From Ailurus styani (lineage: Eukaryota; Chordata; Mammalia; Carnivora; Ailuridae), in assembly GCA_002007465.1 (NCBI GenBank), contig LNAC01000773.1, forward strand, positions 1 to 64,000: 64,000 nt of DNA. The letters are read 5' to 3'. A program made the position numbers and the translations under genes. Below the pieces are notes generated by a model, which was not told where the DNA came from, ran no database searches, and was given only the letters and a program-made list of their open reading frames with translations. Of this stretch, positions 57,659-64,000 are shown one piece after another; the first letter of the stretch is position 1; every line of letters begins with the position of its first letter.

Positions 57659-57892
57659 CATACCACATTATCTTTATCCATATATCCAAAAAATTGCTAG
57701 GTCACATACAGGAATTCACCAAAGTGGCAAGATATAAAATTAATACACAAAAATCAATTGCATTTCTATACACTAACAATGAGACACAAGAAAGAGGAAT
57801 TAAGGAGTCAATCCCATTTACAATTGTACTAAACCAAAATATACCTAGGAATAAACTTAACAAAAGAGGTAAAGAACCTGTACTCTGAAAAC
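57201..57892 (-). mobile_element. Twin-primed LINE-1 (5' inversion) with internal (TG)n
   Basis: Minus-strand L1 3' UTR and ORF2 end at 57201-57686, then a plus-strand RT segment at 57687-57892 encoding 'YKINTQKSIAFLYTNNE'. The target duplication TATAAAAAGAGGAATT (57185-57200) recurs as TATAAAAGAGGCATT (57893-57907). The two halves point in opposite directions within one pair of target duplications, as twin priming produces. The 88-codon frame at 57622-57888 joins microsatellite and RT and is not a gene. Confidence 0.88.
57621..57655. repeat. (TG)n microsatellite
   Basis: About 17 TG units, grown within the L1's original short TA/TG stretch before the inversion point. Confidence 0.95.
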
Positions 57893-57944
57893 TATAAAAG
57901 AGGCATTTGACTACCTAATTTATATTTCATTACTGGTGAAAAGA

Positions 57945-58095
57945 TTATTTTATTTTTTTGAAGTATTAATTTAAATCCAGTTAGTTGACATTAAATATTG
58001 GTTTCAGGAGTAGAATTTAGTGATTCATCACTTACTTATAACACCTAGTGTTCATTACAACAAGTGCCCTCCTTAAACTTTATCCACACCTGAAG
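57945..58095 (-). mobile_element. LINE-1 3' end fragment, minus strand
   Basis: The phrases 'tttaaatccagttagttgac', 'gtgattcatcacttacttat' and 'caagtgccctccttaaac' match carnivoran L1 3' UTR in reverse. Old and short. Confidence 0.75.
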
Positions 58096-58248
58096 TATGA
58101 GCTAAGATTCCTAAAATTAAAAAAATATATAAGAAAGGTATATGTGTTGATTTACCATGTATGGATTCAAAAGACACAGAGTTTCAATGAAGGCTCTTTA
58201 AGATGTATGATGTTGGACAAGTAAATCCACCTATTTCTTGATTTTTCT

Positions 58249-58449
58249 TTTTTTAAAGATTTTATTTATTTATTTGACAGAGAGAGACACAGGGAGAGAG
58301 GGAATGCAAGCAGGGGAATGGCAGAAGGAGAAGGAGAAGCAGACTCCCCACTGAGCAGAGAGCCCAACTCGAGGCTTGATCCCAGAATCCTGGGATCATG
58401 ACTGGAGTCGAAGGCAGATGCGTAACTGACTGAGCCACCCAGGCACCCC
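58249..58449 (-). mobile_element. CAN-SINE, minus strand
   Basis: It has a T-rich left end with (TTTA)n. On the minus strand the head is 'ggtgcctgggtggctcagtc'. The ~17-bp target duplication TATTTCTTGATTTTTCT (58232-58248) recurs as TAGTTCTTGATTTTTCT (58450-58466). Confidence 0.95.
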
Positions 58450-58729
58450 TAGTTCTTGATTTTTCTGATTAGGAAAATGAAGAGAGCAAAACTTCTGAAA
58501 TATTTTCCACCTGTAGGAAAATTACTCAAAATTTTGTCTCCAGAAAAAAATCTCAGCTCTGTGCTCCAAGCTGGTATACTCAACTGTTTTATTTATACTT
58601 TTTTTTAGATGTCTCAATGGCACCTCAAAAATATAAACAAATACCCGATACTCTACTTTTGCCTCCCCAACCTAGTATTATTTACGTGCCACTTAAACTT
58701 CCAAGATGGATATCACCATCTATTCAGTT

Positions 58730-59420
58730 CAGCACTCTCTCTCTCCCTTACCCTGTATATCCAGTCCATCACTGAGTACACTTAAATGTCTCTACAATCC
58801 ATCTACTACTTTCTATGTCTACCACTGCATTAATTTATTAATTGGTCTAATCCTCATCTACTCTTCTATCCCTCTAGACTGTTCACACTCAGAACAAAGT
58901 GTTTGAAAGGAAATCTTACTATGTCTTTCCTTCACTAAAAAGTCTTTAGTGCCTTCCTATGACACTTGGGATAAATGCAAATTCCTTAATATGCCCATCA
59001 AGACTTCTATGATCTCATCCCTAAGTACACCTACATTCTCATTTGACTCATGTTCTCTCTTATTCGTTCTTCACTAAACACACTGACCCCTCAGACTCTC
59101 ATATACACCATGCTCCCTCCTCATATAAATATTACCACATGTTGGCTTTCCTTTTGCTTAGTTAACTTATAATCATCCATATTTCAGCTCAAATATCATT
59201 TCTGAACCACCCAGACTGAGGTGTCATCAAACTATTTCAAAGTACTACGTGTATCCATATGATCCTTCAGTTAATATCTGGTTGACTTAGTTTACCAAAC
59301 TATAACTCCATAAGGGCAAGGGCCATGCCTGTTTTGCTCTCCATAGCATCTTCAGTGTAGAGCACAGTCCTAGACTGGCACATTTTAGGTGCTCAAAAAT
59401 ATTTTATTGATGAACTGACA
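58730..59420 (+). repeat. L2 remnant
   Basis: The phrases 'agtgccttcctatgacactt', 'gggataaatgcaaattcctt', 'tatgatctcatccctaag', 'cagctcaaatatcatttctg' and 'ggcacattttaggtgctcaa' follow L2 3' order to its end. Clear though diverged. Confidence 0.75.
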
Positions 59421-59579
59421 AACTGCTGTCTAAATTTGACATTTTATAGTGTGTCTTAAAGGGAGTGTTGTTAATTCTTCTTCCATGTCATACCTTCAAT
59501 TCTAGTCATATCCATCAAGTGATTTTGTGTGTCTTATTTAGGTAGCAAACTTAAGGATTTAAGCATAAGAGCTTTAGGA

Positions 59580-59975
59580 CTTTGAAACAAATAAGGCATG
59601 ATGGCTAATTTTATGTGTCAACTTGGCTGCACCATAGCACCCAAATATTTGGTCAAACATTATTCTGGATGTTTCTGAGAAGATGTTTCTTGGATGAGAT
59701 TAACATTTAAATTTGTAGATTTCAATAAGGTAGATTATTTTCTGTAATGTGAAAAGGACTCATCTAATTAGTTAAAGGCCTTCATAGAACAAAGACTGAC
59801 TTCCTTGAGCAAGAAGGAATTCTGCCAACAGACCGCATTTGCATTCAGATTGCAGCTCTTCCCTGGGTCTCCAGTCTGCCCTCTACCCTGCAGATTTTGG
59901 ACTTGCCTCCACAATCATGTGAAATGATTCCTTAAAATAATTTATCTCTGGAGAACCCTAACTAATATAGAAGGA
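59580..59975 (+). repeat. Old mammalian interspersed repeat (family not named)
   Basis: It opens 'gatggctaattttatgtgtc' and closes 'ctctggagaaccctaactaa', a pair of phrases that bound a common old mammalian repeat. I do not recall the family name well enough to give it. Confidence 0.6.
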
Positions 59976-60168
59976 AAGGTAAAATCAACAATAAAGTCCT
60001 ATCTTAGGAGAAGTTAAATGCAGTAGAACCTTTTTTTCCTCAGAATTACATGAGCCTGCATTTGTTTTTGTTAACAGACATTAGTTACTTACACAATGAA
60101 ATCACATAATCTGATGAGATTTAATGTTGATATCAAAGAACACAAGCTTTATTAACATATGTTTTATA

Positions 60169-60366
60169 GGGCGCCTGGGTGGCTCAGTGGGTTAAAGCCT
60201 CTGCCTTCAGCTCAGGTCATGATCTCAGGGTCCTGGGATCGAGGCCCACATCGGGCTCTCTGCTCAGCAGGGAGCCTGCATCCTCCTCTCTCTCTGCCTG
60301 CCTCTGCCTACTTGTGATCTCTCTCTCTCTCTCTGTGTCAAATAAATAAATAAACTCTTTAAAAAA
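60169..60366 (+). mobile_element. CAN-SINE, young subtype
   Basis: The head 'gggcgcctgggtggctcagt' is followed by 'gggttaaagcctctgccttc', a core, a CT-rich stretch and 'caaataaataaataaactc'. A perfect 15-bp target duplication AACATATGTTTTATA lies at 60154-60168 and 60367-60381. Confidence 0.97.
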
Positions 60367-60462
60367 AACATATGTTTTATACCCCCTACATTAATAAAGA
60401 TAAACATTTTCTGGCTTTTATTAAACTTGGGAGAAATTCCCTCCAACTTCTCTTGGGTCTTT

Positions 60463-60685
60463 CTTAAAAATATTTATTTGTTTATTTTAGAGAAAGAGAG
60501 ACAGAGTACAGCAAGGGGAGAGGCAAAGGGAGAAAGATAGGGATAGAACCCTCAAGCAGACTCCTCATTGAGTGCAGAGCCTAACATGGGTCTTGATAAG
60601 GGGCTCAATCCCAGGACCCTGAGATCATGACCTGAGCAGAAACCAAGAGTCAGATGCTTAAACAACTGAGCCACGCAGGCACCCC
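60463..60685 (-). mobile_element. Old CAN-SINE, minus strand
   Basis: Reverse-complement head at about 60660-60685 ('tgagccacgcaggcacccc'), core 'cccaggaccctgagatcatg' and a T-rich left end. The target duplication is unclear. It is more diverged than its neighbour at 60169. Confidence 0.9.
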
Positions 60686-60857
60686 AGAGTTCTCCTAAAT
60701 CTTATGCCAGTTTCTCTTTCAACCCCAATGTGGAAATACAGGAGAATGAAAGAAGAGCAGAAAGAAGCAGAGTTAGTCTACATAGTTTAATTATGTAGCA
60801 GAAATGTGACCTTACTATACCATTCTCCCAAGTGTTCCCGGCTTCAAGCAACTCTGA

Positions 60858-61815
60858 TTATTGTATACTAAACTGGCTCACTAGACAAAACCTTTTGTAG
60901 TGTTCTTGGGTTCTTCATATTAGCTTTCCCCAGCCACCTCAGTACTCAGTATCTATAGACAATTCAAACACCCAGATGTTTTCTTACCTGCTACTCTTTA
61001 GCTATGTCATGTTCATTCTGTACTTGAACAATTAGGATAAGAAACAAATTGAAGATCTTTACATTTTTCCCTACCAAATTTCATTTTGATATTTTCAGTC
61101 TTCAAGTTCAGACTTTTACAGTCTCTTGAGATTCTGAATCTGAGCTATCCCTCCACATACTTAATTATTGTGTCATGAATATCCCTATCCCAATCATTAA
61201 TAAAAAGTACATAGAATCATCTTAAAAATGACTATCTCTCTAGATTAATATCAGCTCTTTAATTAACTTTATCTAGAGTCATTCAACCACTTAACTTGTA
61301 TTTTCATTTAGTTCCAATATCTCCTTCCTATCCCAAAGCCTATCCAGGTAGTTCAGCAAGTACCCTGCAATATTACTTTCACTTATTTGTCTATGGAATC
61401 ATGTGGATTGTATAGAAACTGATATTATATCTTGTATTAGTCTCAGGAATTAATTTCCCTCTCTTAATCAACAATTGCAGTATTATCAACACACTAGTAA
61501 AAGGAGGGAAATCTTCACTTTAAACATCTAAGAATAAAATAGCAACAATACTACCACTTACAATTTACAAAAAGCTTTCAATTATTATTGCCCTCATCAA
61601 CATCATCAGCATCCTCTTCATTTGACATGCAAATTGCCACACATTTTGTTATTATTACTCCCATTTAAAAAATGAGTATACTGAAGCTCTTTAACAATTA
61701 GTTGACTTATCCAGAGTCACAATGAGAATAAGTGGGAACAGAATACAGACCATCTGACTTAGAGTTTTATTTTTATTGTATACTAAACTGGCTCACTAGA
61801 CACAACATTTTGTAG
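60858..61815 (+). repeat. Dispersed 43-bp direct repeat, copies 915 bp apart
   Basis: 60858-60900 and 61773-61815 match at 41 of 43 positions and share the core 'actaaactggctcactagac'. Neither copy lies in a repeat that I recognise. Confidence 0.9.
61590..61770 (-). repeat. MIR, minus strand
   Basis: The phrases 'tgttattattactcccattt', 'gagtatactgaagctcttta', 'gacttatccagagtcacaat' and 'agtgggaacagaatacagac' follow reverse MIR order. Confidence 0.75.
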
Positions 61816-61873
61816 ATGAATATGTACAATTAATAGGAGCCTAAAAATGACAGATTACGATAACATCAAGCCA

Positions 61874-62053
61874 GAGGCGCCTGAATGGCTCAATTGGTTA
61901 AGCTCTGCCTTTGACTCAGGTCATGATTTCAGGGTCCTGGGATGGAGCCCTGTATTTGGCTCCCTACTCAGTGGGGAATTTGTTTCTCCCTCTCCCTCTG
62001 CTCCCCACTCTTGTACTCTTTCCCTCTCTCCTTCAAATTAAAAAAAAAGATGT
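61874..62053 (+). mobile_element. CAN-SINE, older subtype
   Basis: The head 'gaggcgcctgaatggctcaa' is followed by 'ttggttaagctctgcctttg', a CT-rich part and an A tail. A 10-bp target duplication CATCAAGCCA lies at 61864-61873 and 62054-62063. Confidence 0.93.
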
Positions 62054-62063
62054 CATCAAGCCA

Positions 62064-62621
62064 TTCAAAACTAATCTACCCTTTCCACAATTTTTACAGA
62101 ACAAAGTATATATGTATCTATTAAACCCAAAACTTATATTAATAAAATGTTAGTTTAACCCTCAATTGAAAGAAAATACATCACAGTTATTTCTGTATAT
62201 ACTGACAGTCTTGTGACAAAAAATATAAAAAAATATCTAAAGTCTTTAGAACTATTAAGTCCATATCTTAATCTTGCTTAGGAAATTAATCTACTAAAAT
62301 TGCTTTTTAAAGACAAAAGCTGATATTGAGTAAAAAGATTTTGTATTTTTAAGGTCCAATGCCAACAAGTATCCTTTGTGTGAGTCTTTAATCCATTGAT
62401 TAAATTAGTTGTCCCTTTTACATTTCTGATATAAATTTAGAAATGGCCTGAGTATCACCTTTCTGATTGCTGATAGAAACGTTTTCAATTGCCACTACTG
62501 TCATATGCTAAATTGTATTTGATTTATGAGACTGTAAACCTCAGGGTATAGTTCAGTTATCTAGATTACAGAATACCAAAAATCTAGATAGTTAGAAAGC
62601 CTCCCAGAGATTAACCCATTT
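62064..62621. other. Unique AT-rich sequence, no gene seen
   Basis: No repeat that I can name and no coding frame. Confidence 0.5.
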
Positions 62622-62633
62622 AAAATAACTATT

Positions 62634-62726
62634 CTGGGTATTATATGCAACTAATGAATCACTGAACACTACATCAAAAACTAAAGATGTACTACATGTT
62701 GGCTAACTGAACATAAAAATAAATAA

Positions 62727-62757
<31 letters not shown>

Positions 62758-62819
62758 AATACGTTCATTTAATAACAAGGTAAGACAATTTCGAGACAAA
62801 ATAAACAATAAAACAAACC
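62634..62819 (+). mobile_element. Short LINE-1 3' end with (AAAT)n tail and possible 3' transduction
   Basis: The L1 3' terminus lies at 62634-62705 ('aactaatgaatcactgaaca') and an A-rich (AAAT)n tail at 62706-62762. About 40 bp of non-L1 sequence follows, and a second A-rich stretch ends at 62819. The 12-bp direct repeat AAAATAACTATT at 62622-62633 and 62820-62831 encloses everything, which fits a 3' transduction. Confidence 0.75.
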
Positions 62820-62831
62820 AAAATAACTATT

Positions 62832-63464
62832 TTCCTTCTGTTTGACATAGAATGGTAAAAAAACCTTAGTTATGTTTAGAGATGAGTACCAAATCATACT
62901 AGACTTTATATTTTACCAAGTTAACTGAGAGCAAATATAGATGTGTCATGTTGATATGCTTTCCAACTTTCTGATCAATCAAAAGTCTGAGGTTTTGCCA
63001 CTTTGGACACTGCCTGAACTCTGCAGGGAGGATGGCTAGCTAACTATGCTTGAGTATGCTAAGATTAATTTGAAATGCAAGACCAAGACAGAGGAAATAA
63101 CTTACCACTGCCTCCATCAAACCACAACTACTAGTACCTTCATGGACCTTCTTTTCTATATTGACAATTTGTTTCTCTCGTTCTCTCTTTCCAGCTTAGG
63201 ATTCCTAACTATCTTAACTTCAACTTGGGAATATGCTTCTAATATCTTTCTATCCTGCTTACTCTATCTTGATTTCTAACTTCTCTTCTCAATAAGCTGG
63301 TATTTTGGCCCAACTCCTGATTATATTTTTGTTCTGTGGTTTGATACTGGTGTTCTTTACCAAGACTAGTTACTGTGGTCATGATGACTCTGCCATAGTG
63401 GCTTGGCAGAAGACTCTTACTCTGATTAGCTGTTACTTCAGCAAAATCCTTTTTGAAATTATTA
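62832..63464. other. Unique sequence, no gene seen
   Basis: The 77-codon frame at 63046-63279 has no recognisable domain. I see nothing else. Confidence 0.5.
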
Positions 63465-63600
63465 AAACTTTTTTTTATTAGAGTTGATACACAATATTAC
63501 ATTTGTGTCAGGTTTACCACATAATGATTCCAGAACTTCATACATTATGCTGTGCTTACCACAACCATAGCTACTGCCATCATACAACACTACCAGCATG
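63465..63600 (-). mobile_element. Old LINE-1 3' UTR fragment, minus strand
   Basis: The phrases 'ttttttttattagagttgat', 'caatattacatttgtgtcag' and 'cataatgattccagaacttc' resemble an old L1 3' UTR in reverse orientation. Confidence 0.6.
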
Positions 63601-64000
63601 ATCTCTTGATGCTAACTGATGGCTATTAAGTAAAAAGTACATTCGTTTCAGCTTGTTCAGGGAGAGAATGGAATCTCTTTAGGGCTGTAAATTCTAAAAT
63701 CATATTTAACATTAAGGAATTTCTGCCTGTTAGCACTTTATTTTATTCCATTTTCTTTAACACATACAGTTGTAATATGGAAGAAAAACATTTGAGTTTG
63801 CACATTTTCCTTAGCTATATAATTAATGAAGTCAGCAACAAATGTTAGGCACAGATAACAAAAGGAAATTGTAAGAAATTTTTCACTGAACATCTTTAAA
63901 ATGGTAGTAATTCATCCATCTTCTGAATGGGTATTGACCGTGGCAAGAGTGAATTGATAAAGTTACAAATTTCCTTCTAGCATTTTGGTTCTATTGTTCT
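63601..64000. other. Unique sequence to window end, no gene seen
   Basis: No frame or repeat that I can support. Confidence 0.5.

Noticed and set aside
60169..60366. tRNA gene (A and B box-like sequence in SINE heads)
   Set aside because: The tRNA-like heads belong to CAN-SINEs with tails and target duplications, not to functional tRNA genes.

Overview
The window is gene-poor nuclear DNA from a carnivoran mammal, and a mustelid is the likeliest source. The evidence is the CAN-SINE repeats (tRNA-Lys-derived, found only in Carnivora), many with the 'gtgggttaaagcctctgc' variant of the body that I associate with weasel-family genomes, plus several copies of a carnivoran-type LINE-1 (L1). The family placement is inference. 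I found no host protein-coding gene, no tRNA, rRNA or snRNA gene, and no bacterial-type system. Open frames above about 120 codons are remains of LINE-1 ORF1/ORF2 or of one endogenous retrovirus, apart from two: 8499-8891, which is the wrong strand of an L1, and an unrecognised stretch inside the retrovirus.

Layout. 1-3.5 kb: an L1 3' end, a CA microsatellite, two SINEs and L2-like sequence. 3.55-9.6 kb: one old, nearly full-length L1 on the minus strand, carrying two SINEs and a younger plus-strand L1 3' end (5655-6370). 9.6-16.3 kb: old diverged DNA with MIRs, ancient L1 3' ends and one SINE. 16.3-23.0 kb: a full-length 6.6-kb plus-strand L1 (L1#1) with a 10-bp target duplication. 24.4-50.6 kb: a nest of insertions inside one old plus-strand L1. 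The nest holds L1#2 (26332-31975), L1#3 (34628-46033), an ERV1-class provirus inside L1#3 (35872-41213), two minus-strand L1s, further L1 tails and several SINEs. 50.6-64 kb: diverged unique sequence with L2 and MIR remnants, five CAN-SINEs in the final 9 kb, a twin-primed L1 (57201-57892) and a short L1 tail that may carry a 3' transduction (62634-62819).

The provirus has 399- and 413-bp LTRs, a 5-bp target duplication (GATAG), a primer-binding site matching the 3' end of tRNA-Phe, a gag remnant with two zinc knuckles, a protease D-T-G-A, an integrase, and an envelope TM with C-x6-C-C. Capsid, reverse transcriptase, RNase H and most of SU are missing. About 800 bp of unrecognised sequence lies where RT and RNase H would be. 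The integrase catalytic Glu is replaced by Lys. The copy cannot replicate by itself.

Assembly quality matters for reading this window. There are two N runs (30190-30420 and 43532-43648), both in the same part of L1 ORF2. All seven single Ns (21087, 21930, 22138, 36838, 37329, 37800, 44892) sit at the junction of a direct repeat, which suggests unmerged contig ends. Some apparent frameshifts and one apparent 209-bp duplication are therefore probably artefacts.
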